A stretch of 64,000 bases of DNA. It comes from an uncultured Porphyromonadaceae bacterium. Lineage in GTDB: Bacteria > Bacteroidota > Bacteroidia > Bacteroidales > Muribaculaceae. The position numbers and the translations under genes were made by a program. Location: assembly GCA_947643165.1 (NCBI GenBank), contig CANRVB010000007.1, forward strand, positions 1 through 64,000. The letters run 5' to 3'. Positions 51,598 to 61,095 of the stretch are shown piece after piece (positions within the stretch are counted from its first letter, which is position 1; each line of letters opens with the position of its first letter). The notes beneath the pieces are model-generated. The model was not told the origin of the DNA. It made no database searches and saw nothing but the letters and a program-made list of their open reading frames with translations.

Positions 51598-53814
51598 CTA
51601 CAATATGTCAAGCTCGGCTATGGCTGTACCCTCACCCTTGCCGGCGGTCTCCAGCGTCACTATCCTCACATAGCGGCTCTTCACCGGCTTGCTCAGGTAG
51701 TGGTAACGGCGCGTAGGATCATTCACCAGATTGCCGAATTCAAACTTCCCGACACTCTTCCATTTCTTGCCGTCATTGCTCGTCTGTATTTCGCCGGCGG
51801 CAAGCATTCCGCCTCCGGTCTCGGTCTGCGGTGTATATGCAATACCCTTTATCAGCTCTTTGCGGCCCATATCTATCGTTATTCGCGCATCCTTTCCATC
51901 GCCCGAATACCAATAGCTTCCCGTATCACCGTCTATGGCCTTGTCAGCCTCATGCTTCTCGGTGCCCGACGGCTCAGCTGTAACCTTCCAGCCCGTTTTG
52001 GCATAGCCGATGATATTCTCGGCCACTGCCCCGCTCTCATTGCCCACTACGGCTATAGCCTTCACCACTCCGGGAACTGCCGTAAACGGACCTTCATACT
52101 TCGTCGACTCTGCCGTCGGAGTGCTGCCATCCGTGGTATAATGTATCGTATAGCCCATGCTCAGGGTCTCGGCCGGATTGGCCTCTCCCCTCTTCCAAGC
52201 GAAGTCATGCATCTTGGCACTGACAGTCACTGTGTTGGCGGCATCATTGCTTATGGTCAGCTGCGGCGGACGCGATTTGTAGTGATGGGCCGACACACTG
52301 CTGAGATAAGGCGTGGCTCTCGATTCAAGCACTCTTATACGTATCCCGTCGGCCTCGACATCCGGGAAGCGTATTATCCTCTTGTAGCCCACATTCGTGA
52401 CAGTGTCTATCGCGCTCCACACCCCGTCTGTCAGAGCGTCTACAGCAACCTTCTCTATCCGCTCGCTGCTTGTGGCTATCGGCTCCTGCAGCACTATGCG
52501 GTTTATCGGCGCCCGGTTCTTCAGCTTTATCTCTATCGCACTGCTGGCATCAACCCACGTACCGTTGTCACCGTCCGTCAACGCCTTGTCGGCATCCGAA
52601 CCTTGCAAAAGATCAGTCCCTTCGCCATAAGTCTCGCGTATACGCTTCCCTACATCGCTCAACACCGCCAGCTCTCGCTCCGAGAAGCGGCCCTCGCGGT
52701 TAGGCGGTATATTGAGTATCAGAGTCGAGTTGCCGCCTACTGAGCGCTCGTATATGTCAAATACATCATCCGCCGAACGGACGCTCTGCTTGTCATCATC
52801 GCGGTAGAACCACCCCGCGCGTATCGACGTATCCACCTCAGGTTGCTGATAATGAAGATATTTCGACGAAGCCAGTTTGGCCCGGCTGCCAAGATCATAG
52901 TCAGTCATGTCGCGGAAAACGGTCATTGTGTCAGGATTTCCGTCATAACCTACCACGTTCCACTCCGTGTCGCGTGTATCACCGGCTTCGTTGCCGCACC
53001 ATCTCACATCCTCTCGGCCGAATATCACAGCCTCGGGTGCCAGTGTGCGTATCAGTTCGCGCCACGCCGGATAGTTGTACGTCTGGCCACCCTTGCTCTT
53101 GGGATGTGCGCCGTCAAACCACACCTCATGTATCGGGCCGTATTCAGTCAGCAGCTCGAACAGCTGGTTCATGAAATACTCGTTATAGTCATCCAGCTCA
53201 AATTCAAACGTGGTCTTGTTCTCAAACGGCCGGCCCTCTACATCGCGCGGTATCTTGCGCATAGTCTTCTTGCTCAGGTTGCCGTAAAGGCCTTCGGGAT
53301 TCTCTATCTGATACAGATCGGCCGGCGACAGATACACACCCATCTTCATGCCATACTTCGCACACGATTTCGACAGATCCCTTATCACGTCGCCCTTGCC
53401 GCCCATATATGGCGACGACATTATGCCGTGGTCCGTGTAGCGGCTCTGCCATATCACGAAACCGTCATGATGCTTGGCCGTCACCACAACCATCTTCATA
53501 CCTGCGTCCTTCATGGCCTTTACCCACTGGTCGGTGTCTATCGACTCCGGAGCAAATACCGCCGGATCCTCGAAGCCCGTGCCCCACTCGCGGCGGGTGA
53601 ACGTATTCGGGCCAAAATGTATGAACGCTATGAACTCGTTTTCAAGCGCGTTCATCTGTTGCCTTGTCGGTACAACCCTTATCGCTTTCTCCACTATGGT
53701 TGCCTCCGTATCGGTCGGATCAACCTTTATGGTATTGACTGTCGGAAGTGATTCCTGTGCGTTAGCCGCAGCGGCGGCACATACTATGGCCGCGGTAGTT
53801 ATGATCTTCAGCAT
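51598..53814 (-). CDS. GH29 alpha-L-fucosidase with CBM32-like C-terminal region
   Basis: The 738-residue exported glycosidase (signal LKIITTAAIVCAAAAANA) should release L-fucose from host or plant glycans. The GH29 barrel is recognised by FIAFIHFGPNTFTRREWG, VVVTAKHHDGFVIW and EVWFDGAHP, where D234 is the likely nucleophile. LNIPPNREGRFSERE closes the barrel. The C-terminal half carries F5/8-type C (CBM32-like) modules with a chitobiase-like linker (IHYTTDGSTPTAES). A 34-bp palindrome lies just upstream of its ATG. The TlpA-like gene follows. Confidence 0.9.
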   Translation of the reverse strand: MLKIITTAAIVCAAAAANAQESLPTVNTIKVDPTDTEATIVEKAIRVVPTRQQMNALENEFIAFIHFGPNTFTRREWGTGFEDPAVFAPESIDTDQWVKAMKDAGMKMVVVTAKHHDGFVIWQSRYTDHGIMSSPYMGGKGDVIRDLSKSCAKYGMKMGVYLSPADLYQIENPEGLYGNLSKKTMRKIPRDVEGRPFENKTTFEFELDDYNEYFMNQLFELLTEYGPIHEVWFDGAHPKSKGGQTYNYPAWRELIRTLAPEAVIFGREDVRWCGNEAGDTRDTEWNVVGYDGNPDTMTVFRDMTDYDLGSRAKLASSKYLHYQQPEVDTSIRAGWFYRDDDKQSVRSADDVFDIYERSVGGNSTLILNIPPNREGRFSERELAVLSDVGKRIRETYGEGTDLLQGSDADKALTDGDNGTWVDASSAIEIKLKNRAPINRIVLQEPIATSSERIEKVAVDALTDGVWSAIDTVTNVGYKRIIRFPDVEADGIRIRVLESRATPYLSSVSAHHYKSRPPQLTISNDAANTVTVSAKMHDFAWKRGEANPAETLSMGYTIHYTTDGSTPTAESTKYEGPFTAVPGVVKAIAVVGNESGAVAENIIGYAKTGWKVTAEPSGTEKHEADKAIDGDTGSYWYSGDGKDARITIDMGRKELIKGIAYTPQTETGGGMLAAGEIQTSNDGKKWKSVGKFEFGNLVNDPTRRYHYLSKPVKSRYVRIVTLETAGKGEGTAIAELDIL

Positions 53815-53835
53815 AAGTCGCCGTCGTTGTTGTTT

Positions 53836-53869
53836 AGAGTGTGCATAATAGGCCTATTATGCACACTCT
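53836..53869. repeat. 34-bp perfect palindrome
   Basis: AGAGTGTGCATAATAGG (53836-53852) is followed without a spacer by its exact reverse complement. It lies between the DUF3472 stop (53877) and the GH29 ATG (53814). Six T residues follow on the plus strand only, where there is no plus-strand gene upstream. On the minus strand, where the genes lie, no T run follows, so it is not a standard terminator for them. Confidence 0.9.
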
Positions 53870-53876
53870 TGGTTTT

Positions 53877-55277
53877 TTATTTCACAAGTTTGTCCAGAGC
53901 TTCGAAGTCTATCACAGGAGCTGTCCCGTGAGCCTCACGCTTGAATTTGGAGCCATACGGAGTGGTCTCGTTCACAAATCCGCAGTTCTGCAGATAGAAG
54001 CAATTATCCTTCACGCCGCCGTTGAAGTCTGTACGTATTCCCTTGGCTCCGGTATTGTCACAGGTAAAGGTACTCTCCGTCACCTCATACCAGTTTCCGT
54101 TGTTGTCTCTCACCCATTGGTTGCCGAATACCACGCTTCTTGGCTTGAAGCTCTGGGCCGGATTGAAACATTCCAGGAATGAATGGGGACGTGTATACCA
54201 CGTGTCGGTCTGCGGACGCTGAAGCTGCGACAGCAGGTGCCACTCCCCTTTCTCATCACCGAAATATCCGGTGTATACTGTGTTGCCCTTGCCATCCGGA
54301 CGCACTCTCACCAGTGTGCGGTAGGTCTTGCCGGCCTCCCATGGATAGCTCATGAAGCTTTGTTTGCCCGAGCCCTCGTTACCGAAGTTCTGCGCTGTCA
54401 CACCATCACCTTTGGCAAGGATCTTGACATCCATATTTTCCGGTATATCGCCGGGATTATCTGTCTCATACGGACTCCAAACCGAGAACAGCACTCTGTA
54501 GGTAGAGTTGCCGCCGTTGCCATCAGCTATCGACTGGATTCCCATATATCCCTCGCCGAAGCCCGTCAGCATGAAGTAGGTTCCATTCACATCATTTCCT
54601 TCCGGTACAGTCACTTCATTGTAGAAGTACTCCACATTCTTGGCCGGAAGAGTATAGTTCATGTGAACCGACGGTCCGCGTCTCGACCAGTAGGCATCGG
54701 CTGTCTGATCATACGTCGAATAGTGCATCTCGCCCTGTGTGGCCGCACCTGCTACTGCTATCCCGTCTATATCGCCGAAATTTGCTCCGCTTTTCGTCAG
54801 ACCTTGTATGTCTACACGTGTATAGCCTGGAGCCGAGATATTGAAGTTTCCGGCCTCGTAATACGTCGTATTACCACCCTTCAACTCTACTTCATGGCTT
54901 GTACCGTTTACCGTTACCTTGATTTTCGAGCTCGATCCTGCGCTGCCGGCCGTACCGTTCACCCACAGTGTCAATTCTCCGGCCGATGAGGTCTTGAAGT
55001 AGAACGATAGTACCGTTTCCGGATTGTTCCAGTTCATTATATCACCGTTGCTGGTCATTATAGCCGACTCGCGCTCTTCATAGTTTGGTTTGGATGACTC
55101 TTCCGATGTCACATACACATTACCAATGGCGGGTATCTTCACCGCATTCGCCGGTACAACTACCGGATGTGTCGGCGTTACTTCCGGATCCTCTTCCTTG
55201 TTCGAGTCTGAGCAACACAGCAATGCTGTCGATAACAACAGGGCCGTTGTTGCCATTATGGTTATATTTTGTCTCAT
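53877..55277 (-). CDS. DUF3472 lipoprotein with N-terminal DUF5077-like domain
   Basis: The 466-residue lipoprotein (TTALLLSTALLCC lipobox) has an N-terminal beta-sandwich resembling DUF5077, with FYFKTSSAGELTLWVNG and TRVDIQGLTKSG. It is followed by a DUF3472-like domain with SVHMNYTLPAKNVEYFYNEVTVP, YFMLTGFGEGYMGIQ, WEAGKTYRTLVRV, and GEWHLLSQLQRP. Such proteins often accompany glycosidases and probably bind or process glycans, but no activity is established from the sequence. It lies upstream of the GH29 gene in the same direction. Confidence 0.75.
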   Translation of the reverse strand: MRQNITIMATTALLLSTALLCCSDSNKEEDPEVTPTHPVVVPANAVKIPAIGNVYVTSEESSKPNYEERESAIMTSNGDIMNWNNPETVLSFYFKTSSAGELTLWVNGTAGSAGSSSKIKVTVNGTSHEVELKGGNTTYYEAGNFNISAPGYTRVDIQGLTKSGANFGDIDGIAVAGAATQGEMHYSTYDQTADAYWSRRGPSVHMNYTLPAKNVEYFYNEVTVPEGNDVNGTYFMLTGFGEGYMGIQSIADGNGGNSTYRVLFSVWSPYETDNPGDIPENMDVKILAKGDGVTAQNFGNEGSGKQSFMSYPWEAGKTYRTLVRVRPDGKGNTVYTGYFGDEKGEWHLLSQLQRPQTDTWYTRPHSFLECFNPAQSFKPRSVVFGNQWVRDNNGNWYEVTESTFTCDNTGAKGIRTDFNGGVKDNCFYLQNCGFVNETTPYGSKFKREAHGTAPVIDFEALDKLVK

Positions 55278-55329
55278 GATAATTGTTTATAAGCTGATTA
55301 TTTATATTACTGACACTATCGTTCGATTC

Positions 55330-55974
55330 TCACTTACGCCCGAAGTCTGCCGGGATCTCGCCCCACTCCTCCGTCTGCCATTTCAGCAGCTTGTTCCGGT
55401 ATTGGTGAGTCTGTAGCCACTGTTCGGCCCGCGCAAGCAGTCCCATTATGCAGGCATTCTTGGCCGTTGCCGTTATTTGAGTGTTAGCCTTGCGTTTCCT
55501 CACCCACGACAGAGCCGTCTTGCTGTCCGAATATATCACCGTGTCATGCTTGCCTTCCTTCTGGAGAAGCGCCAGGGCATGGACTATTGCCAGAAACTCA
55601 CCTATGTTGTTCGAGCCTCCGGCCATCGGGCCTACATGAAATATCTGGGCCCCTGTACGCAGATCCACGCCCCTGTACTCTACAGGTCCTGGATTGCGCG
55701 AACACGCCGCATCCACAGCTATCGCATTGTTCTCAACCCCCTGTATCGCCGACGGATTCACTATGTCTGGTGTGTGGGCGGCTATGCTCTTTATCAGACC
55801 GATATGATCCGATGGGTTCCCACGATACGCTTCTATAGCTGCCTCCTGCGAACTGAAGCTCTTGTATTTCGCATCCGGAAAACCCTCTATCTGCTCGCGG
55901 CACTCGTCCCACGAGTCAAATACACCCGTGTCGCGCCCCTCCCACACTACATAATATTTCTTTCTTGTATTCAT
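55330..55974 (-). CDS. rnhA: viroplasmin-domain ribonuclease H
   Basis: The 214-residue enzyme degrades the RNA strand of RNA-DNA hybrids. An N-terminal viroplasmin/caulimovirus-like domain (KKYYVVWEGRDTGVFDSWDECREQIEGFPDAKYKSF) is followed by an RNase H fold. IAVDAACSRNPGPVEYRGV carries the first aspartate; NNIGEFLAIVHAL carries the glutamate; IYSDSKTALSWV carries the second aspartate. The ATG at 55974 overlaps the stop of the upstream alanine dehydrogenase-family gene by ATGA. Confidence 0.92.
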   Translation of the reverse strand: MNTRKKYYVVWEGRDTGVFDSWDECREQIEGFPDAKYKSFSSQEAAIEAYRGNPSDHIGLIKSIAAHTPDIVNPSAIQGVENNAIAVDAACSRNPGPVEYRGVDLRTGAQIFHVGPMAGGSNNIGEFLAIVHALALLQKEGKHDTVIYSDSKTALSWVRKRKANTQITATAKNACIMGLLARAEQWLQTHQYRNKLLKWQTEEWGEIPADFGRK

Positions 55975-57161
55975 GACATGCTGATGAATATGCTTATGTC
56001 CACTGCCCTGCATCCGGCCGCCTCCGCTATCCTGCGGTTGACCGCCTTACCGAGAAATGTATAGGTCGCCCGTTGCAACCCCGGCAGAAGCTTTATGGCA
56101 TTGTTGGTCCCGTCACAGTCCGACAGATCAGTCAGTAGTGTTGTCAGACAATTGGTCATCGCCATTGCTGCCGTGCGCGGAACCACACTGCCCGCATTCA
56201 CATAGCAGACCCTCGGTGCCTCGCTCAGGTCTCTGAACCGTCGGTTCTCGGCTGAGTCGATCACTGGAAGACTCGGAAACATCTTGCCGGCATTGTCGGT
56301 CAGATCAAATATCACGACTCCCCTCTTCATCAGCTGCACTCGGTCTGAATCTATCCGTTCTATTGTCTTTCCACTTATGGTGTTGATCACCACATCTGCC
56401 GACCTCAGGGCCCTATCCAGAACATTCGGATGCATGGCCGAGGTGATGGCCCACGGGCCAAGCTCTCTGGCGGCTCGACGGAGCGAATAGACATCGCTGT
56501 CAAACATTCTCACCGTAGCGCCGGCTCCTGATGCGGCCCGGGCCGCCGCACATGCTGCTATCCCCGACCCTATTATGGTCACCTCACACGGCACTATACC
56601 GGCCACTCCTCCCAGCAGTATACCCTTGCCGCTATCCGCGTCAGCCAGCATCGACGAAGCTATCGCTATGGCCGTGCGGCCGTCTATCTCGCTCAGTATA
56701 TCAGCAAATGGCGTATTGCCGTCGCTGTCGCTCACAAGATCCAGGGCGATCGCTATGATATGGCGCTGAAGCAGCTGACGGATTGCCTCGGCGCTCTGCC
56801 GCTCAGGCTGTAGCAGAGTCAGCAGCATCGCTCCTCGCCTCAGCTTGCATATATCGGCCGCGCTGAGCGGTGCCAGCGATATCACTATATCGCTCGACAG
56901 AGCCTCAGTCCTCGTACCTATGATAGCACCGCCACGCTCATAGCGGGCATCATCATAATGTATGGTCTTGGCCGCACCCTGCTCCATCTTTACCCGGTAG
57001 CCGCGCTCGGTCAGTATTCTCACGCCCTCGGGCGTCAGCGGAAACCGGCGCTCTCCGGTGCCTTGACACCCCGGCAGTCCTATCGTGAGCGACTGATGGG
57101 CCTCAAGCACCGGCATTGGCTGCTCAAGCGGCGTATGTGAGTCAGAGCGGTCGTTATTCAT
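55971..57161 (-). CDS. alanine dehydrogenase/PNT-family NAD(P)-dependent protein
   Basis: The 396-residue protein has the two-domain alanine dehydrogenase/pyridine nucleotide transhydrogenase fold: GERRFPLTPEGVRILTERGYRVKMEQGAAKTIHYDDARYERGG in the substrate domain, and a Rossmann segment VTIIGSGIAACAAARAASGAGATVRMFD. Alanine dehydrogenase interconverts alanine and pyruvate with NAD. Some canonical features differ (GSGIAA instead of GGGVVG, RFPLTP), so a diverged paralogue is possible. Translation is coupled to rnhA through ATGA. Confidence 0.75.
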   Translation of the reverse strand: MNNDRSDSHTPLEQPMPVLEAHQSLTIGLPGCQGTGERRFPLTPEGVRILTERGYRVKMEQGAAKTIHYDDARYERGGAIIGTRTEALSSDIVISLAPLSAADICKLRRGAMLLTLLQPERQSAEAIRQLLQRHIIAIALDLVSDSDGNTPFADILSEIDGRTAIAIASSMLADADSGKGILLGGVAGIVPCEVTIIGSGIAACAAARAASGAGATVRMFDSDVYSLRRAARELGPWAITSAMHPNVLDRALRSADVVINTISGKTIERIDSDRVQLMKRGVVIFDLTDNAGKMFPSLPVIDSAENRRFRDLSEAPRVCYVNAGSVVPRTAAMAMTNCLTTLLTDLSDCDGTNNAIKLLPGLQRATYTFLGKAVNRRIAEAAGCRAVDISIFISMS

Positions 57162-57321
57162 GATCTTTTAAGGATGTTTATGTTAATGGATCTGAGCTGT
57201 ATTTTTGAGGGAATTTACCCGAAAGACAGCCAAAGACATTGACAATCAGAATATGTTGAGTGAGTTAAATTGGCAAATGGTTGGTGTCGACCTACTTTGC
57301 TGATTTTGCGGACGATTTATT

Positions 57322-57876
57322 TTAAGTTTTGTTATTCGGCACCCTCTTGGTCAGGTTGAATTCCTTTATGAAGCGTTCGGCCGATTCCGTCACTTCACTC
57401 TCTGCTTCCAGCAAATCCCCCGCAAACCGGCAGATCGCCTTCGAGTAGTATGGCATTCGGGCTGCCAGACCGGCTTTTATGAACTCAAGAAGCTCATCAT
57501 CCCCTTTGTCGGCTATCAACGGTCTCTTGTGACGGCCGCGCAACAGACGGGTATGTAGCTTGCCCAGTGTCGTTTCCAGAAGCACGGTGGTGCCCATCGA
57601 GTTCATATAGTCCATATTGTCGAAATGGCACGGCGTCCCGCCTCCGCAGGCCACCAGCACATTCTCAAACTCGGCTACTTCGTGGAGCATCGAACGTTCT
57701 ATCTTCCTGAAACCCTCCTCTCCCTTTTCGGCAAATATCTGGCGTACAGTCGAATGAAAGCGTTGCTCTATATAGTTGTCAAGATCTATGAACTCCACCT
57801 CTGCCATCTTGGCTACATTGCGGCCCAAGGTCGACTTGCCGCTACCCATGTAGCCTATTATGAAGATCGGCTTCAT
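57322..57876 (-). CDS. aroK: shikimate kinase
   Basis: The 184-residue cytosolic enzyme phosphorylates shikimate. The Walker A motif GYMGSGKST covers residues 8-16, the substrate aspartate lies in FIDLDNYIE, FRKIER and VACGGGTPC follow, and RPLI is the adenine-side lid motif. Its ATG overlaps the S1/P1 nuclease stop (ATGA), so they are co-translated. The 160 bases before the alanine dehydrogenase-family gene (57162-57321) hold no recognised signal. Confidence 0.96.
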   Translation of the reverse strand: MKPIFIIGYMGSGKSTLGRNVAKMAEVEFIDLDNYIEQRFHSTVRQIFAEKGEEGFRKIERSMLHEVAEFENVLVACGGGTPCHFDNMDYMNSMGTTVLLETTLGKLHTRLLRGRHKRPLIADKGDDELLEFIKAGLAARMPYYSKAICRFAGDLLEAESEVTESAERFIKEFNLTKRVPNNKT

Positions 57877-58664
57877 TTGCCCGATTTGTATGCCGGGTCA
57901 AATATCATGTTCAGAAGATGGGCCAGACGCAGACCGCCGTTCACAAGTTGCTGCTCCACTACCGGAGTCCATGTAGCCACTTCGTCATAGCTGATCTTCG
58001 TACCTTCGGGCATTGCTCGGTATATCTGGTCGGCTATCACCAGGTTCTGGCGCGCCCAGTCATCTATACTGCCACGTATCACGGCCTTCTGCTGTGCCGG
58101 TGTCAGCCTGTCTATCTGCTCCTGCCATTCCGTGTAGCTCCACTTGTGCGCCGATTCAGGTATGCTTGAATCCCAGATCGAATGAAGATTTGCCGTACGG
58201 CCGAAATACTCCACCTTCACTCGGTTACCACCTAAGTCCGACGCATGTCCCATGTGCATGGGCTGATGCAGATCACCCACTATGTGGATCAGTATCTTCA
58301 GTGCCAGTTGCTTGTCAGCCGCAGGCTTGTTCGGATCGCTCAATATCTCGCTCTGCGCACGGATCGCCGTCAGGACATCGCCGTTCGGATTCATGTAGGC
58401 TGTTTCAAACGTCTCGTCCGCATTGACGTTCTTATAGTGCCAGGTTTTGCTGTAGGCATATTCCGGCGTGTGGCTTGCATTGTCCAGCCAATTCGCCCAG
58501 TAAACCATCGACTTGCCTTCAAACAGACTGTCCACCTTGGCCTTTGTTGTTTTGGTAAGGTGCTTTTCTGCTATGTAACATGTCACATCGTGACCCTTCT
58601 GTCCCCATGCCAATGCGGCAAGTGCTACTGTGAGAAGCCATCCGGCTATTATGATTCTTTTCAT
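57873..58664 (-). CDS. S1/P1-type zinc nuclease, exported
   Basis: The 263-residue enzyme cleaves single-stranded nucleic acids outside the cytoplasm. After a signal peptide (IIIAGWLLTVALAALA) the mature protein starts WGQKGHDVTCYIAE, whose N-terminal tryptophan and histidine bind zinc. ILIHIVGDLHQPMH, LGGNRVKVEYFG and LHSIWDSS supply further zinc ligands. It is the first gene of the pair with aroK. Its promoter region contains the same 19-base element seen before the capsid cassette. Confidence 0.92.
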   Translation of the reverse strand: MKRIIIAGWLLTVALAALAWGQKGHDVTCYIAEKHLTKTTKAKVDSLFEGKSMVYWANWLDNASHTPEYAYSKTWHYKNVNADETFETAYMNPNGDVLTAIRAQSEILSDPNKPAADKQLALKILIHIVGDLHQPMHMGHASDLGGNRVKVEYFGRTANLHSIWDSSIPESAHKWSYTEWQEQIDRLTPAQQKAVIRGSIDDWARQNLVIADQIYRAMPEGTKISYDEVATWTPVVEQQLVNGGLRLAHLLNMIFDPAYKSGK

Positions 58665-58686
58665 TGTGGTTGATTGGTAATTTTTG

Positions 58687-58729
58687 CAAAGCTAATCAAA
58701 AACCGTGGAACTTTTTTGCGAAATATCCC
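58687..58729 (-). promoter_or_regulatory. promoter of S1/P1 nuclease-aroK with the shared 19-base element
   Basis: Minus-strand TAGCTTTG (58687-58694) is a -7 match. GGGATATTTCGCAAAAAAG (58711-58729 read on the minus strand) lies exactly 16 bases upstream, identical in sequence and spacing to 17156-17174 before the capsid cassette. No canonical -33 TTTG is present. Confidence 0.62.
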
Positions 58730-58778
58730 TTTTTATGGACTTTAACTGCGTTTTTTCTTCTACGGCTACACACAGAAA

Positions 58779-58809
58779 GCCGGGAGACATCTATGCGATA
58801 TCTCCCGGC
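58779..58809 (-). terminator. terminator of the myo-inositol-phosphate synthase gene
   Basis: GCCGGGAGA (58779-58787) and TCTCCCGGC (58801-58809) form a perfect 9-bp stem. On the minus strand the tail is TTTCTGTGTG. Confidence 0.7.
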
Positions 58810-58844
58810 AATATGTAGTTGTTTAGATGTCAGTCGGCTCTATA

Positions 58845-60152
58845 TCAATCGATTTCTTCGTCAGCCTCATAACCACCCATCTCACGGATAGCGTTCTTCA
58901 GCATAACATACTGCTGGAACAGGTGGTTCACAGGAACTTCACCCTTTGTGTAGTCATGCATCGGGCTCTTCAGGAAGAAGCTCAGGAAGCGCTGGATGCC
59001 ATGACGGCCGGCGCGGGCTGCGAGATCGCTCAGGAGTACCAGGTCAAGGCACAGGGGAGCGGCGAGGATTGAGTCGCGGCACAGGAAGTTGATCTTGATC
59101 TGCATCGGATAGCCCATCCAGCCGAAGATGTCGATATTATCCCAGCCCTCCTTGTTGTCGTTGCGCGGAGGATAGTAGTTGATACGTACCTTATGGTAGT
59201 AGTCGGTATACAGGTCGGGCTGCTCTTCCGGAACGAGGATCGACTCCAGGGTCGACAGCTTGCTCACCTCCTTGGTACGGAAGTTTGCGGGCTCGTCGAG
59301 AACCAGACCGTCGCGGTTACCGAGGATATTGGTTGAGAACCAGCCGCTCAGGCCAAGGCAACGGGTGCCGATGATGGGAGCGAAACCGCTCTTTACCAGT
59401 GTCTGACCGGTCTTGAAGTCCTTGCCGGCGATAGGCATGCCGGTCTTTTCGCTCAGCTCCCACATTGCGGGTATGTCAACTGTGGTGTTGGGGGCGCCCA
59501 TGATAAACGGACAGCCTTCCGACAGTGCTGCGTATGCGTAGCACATCGACGGTGCGATGTGTTCCTTGTCATCAGCCTTCATGGCAGCCTCGAGAGCCTC
59601 CAGTGTGCCGTGGATCTTCTCGTCAACCGGTACATAAACCTCGGTCGATGCTGCCCACAGTACTACTACGCGGTCTACTCCGGTCTCTTTCTTGAAGTTA
59701 CGGATATCCTCGCGGATCTGCTCGGTCATATCCCAGCGGTCCTTGACGTCCTTGACGTTGTCACCGTCGAGACGCTTTGCATAGTTGTGGTCGAAAGCAG
59801 CCTTCATAGGCTTGATAGCCTCGAGCTCATCCTTTACAGGATTGATATCCTTCTCCTTCAGCACCTCTGCGTTGATTGCGCTCTCGTATGCGTTGGCAGG
59901 ATATACGTCCCATGCGCCGAATACTATGTCATTCAGATCAGCGATAGGAGCTATTTCATTGTATTTGAGATACTTCTTGTCTGCGCCCTTGCCTACACGG
60001 ATCTTATCGTATTGGGTCATCGAACCTACGGGCTTGGCCAGACCCTTGCGGGCCATCAGAACTCCGGTCATAAACGTCGACGTTACGGCGCCGAGGCCTA
60101 CAACGAGCACGCCGAGCTTGCCGTTGGCGGGCTTAACATTAGTCTCTTTCAT
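58845..60152 (-). CDS. myo-inositol-1-phosphate synthase
   Basis: The 435-residue cytosolic enzyme converts glucose 6-phosphate to 1L-myo-inositol 1-phosphate with bound NAD. The NAD-binding VLVVGLGAVTSTFMTG lies near residue 14. VLWAASTEVY, GAPNTTVDIPAM, the GKDFKTGQTLVKSGFAPII active-site block with catalytic lysines, and MGYPMQIKINFLCRDSILAAPLCLDLV follow in order. The ATG at 60152 begins a family-like N-terminus; an in-frame extension upstream crosses the promoter. It supplies inositol for the lipid genes at 60.4-63.7 kb but has a separate promoter and terminator. Confidence 0.96.
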   Translation of the reverse strand: MKETNVKPANGKLGVLVVGLGAVTSTFMTGVLMARKGLAKPVGSMTQYDKIRVGKGADKKYLKYNEIAPIADLNDIVFGAWDVYPANAYESAINAEVLKEKDINPVKDELEAIKPMKAAFDHNYAKRLDGDNVKDVKDRWDMTEQIREDIRNFKKETGVDRVVVLWAASTEVYVPVDEKIHGTLEALEAAMKADDKEHIAPSMCYAYAALSEGCPFIMGAPNTTVDIPAMWELSEKTGMPIAGKDFKTGQTLVKSGFAPIIGTRCLGLSGWFSTNILGNRDGLVLDEPANFRTKEVSKLSTLESILVPEEQPDLYTDYYHKVRINYYPPRNDNKEGWDNIDIFGWMGYPMQIKINFLCRDSILAAPLCLDLVLLSDLAARAGRHGIQRFLSFFLKSPMHDYTKGEVPVNHLFQQYVMLKNAIREMGGYEADEEID

Positions 60153-60240
60153 GATTGGTCTTATTGATTTATAGTTGTTTATTCGTGCTTTTTTTACCAT
60201 TTGGCTATGACATTTTGATAGTCTCCGACCAAATGCGTGC

Positions 60241-60248
60241 CAAAAGTA
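60241..60248 (-). promoter_or_regulatory. -7 element for the inositol-phosphate synthase gene
   Basis: Minus-strand TACTTTTG matches TAnnTTTG. A TTTC (60267-60270) is 18 bases upstream in place of TTTG. The leader is about 85 bases. Confidence 0.5.
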
Positions 60249-60381
60249 CAAGGAATTTTTCGACCTGAAAAATTTTTTGACATATAATTTCAACCCCAAT
60301 TGTTAATATTAGCTAAAATAAGCCCACATTACACAATTTGGGTTAATTTCTCAGATTGTTAGCTGTTGAAATGTTAACCGA

Positions 60382-61095
60382 TTATAATGCTACGTCAAGC
60401 ACATCCGACAGCTTGCCGATCATCGAAGGATCTGTAGCGGCATCTTCATCCGCAGTCCAGCCTTTTCCCTTGATCCAGGCAGTGCGGCAGCCTATGCTGC
60501 GTGCCGGCAGTATATCCTTCTTGAGCGAGTCGCCTATCACAAGCACCTCAGACGGTCTCAGCCCCAGAGCCTCGACCCCCAGCTCAAAAATACGAGGATC
60601 AGGCTTCCTGACGCCGACAACAGCGCTCTCTACGATGCTCTGGAAATACTTGCGCAGGTCGAAGTCCGACAGCACAGCCTCCACATTGCCGTAGAAATTG
60701 CTTACCAGCACCATCGGATACCTTGCATACAGCGCATCGAGCGTAGGACGCGCTTCCTCCACACATTCTCTGGCCGCGCGGTAGCAGTAACGGGCTACCG
60801 GCTCAGTATAGAGATCCGCGGCTCCTGGAGCAAGATGTCCGGTCTCCACAAGCTGGTCAAGCTCTATACGCACCTTTATCCGCATCAAGTCCAGGAAGTT
60901 ATGGTGGGGGAGTATGTGGCGGGTCTTCGCAAGTTCGCGCTCTGCATATACATACGCATCGCGGAAGGCTGTCTTATCCACCGGCACTCCGGCATTTCTG
61001 TACCCCTCCCATATCACCTCGCTCCAATGTGTGCCACGGCTGTCTATAGTTCCGCCGTAGTCAAATATAATACCCTTGAGTTCAGTATTTTCCAT
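60382..61095 (-). CDS. HAD-superfamily phosphatase-like hydrolase
   Basis: The 237-residue protein has HAD motif I as FDYGGTID, motif II in LVSNFYGN, motif III lysine in GVRKPDPRIFELG, and motif IV GDSLKKDI. In motif I the second aspartate of DxDxT is glycine, as in some active HAD groups. Its start overlaps the CDP-alcohol phosphatidyltransferase end by 14 bases. In a phosphatidylinositol route a phosphatase must remove the phosphate from phosphatidylinositol phosphate, and this gene is a candidate by position. Confidence 0.8.
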   Translation of the reverse strand: MENTELKGIIFDYGGTIDSRGTHWSEVIWEGYRNAGVPVDKTAFRDAYVYAERELAKTRHILPHHNFLDLMRIKVRIELDQLVETGHLAPGAADLYTEPVARYCYRAARECVEEARPTLDALYARYPMVLVSNFYGNVEAVLSDFDLRKYFQSIVESAVVGVRKPDPRIFELGVEALGLRPSEVLVIGDSLKKDILPARSIGCRTAWIKGKGWTADEDAATDPSMIGKLSDVLDVAL

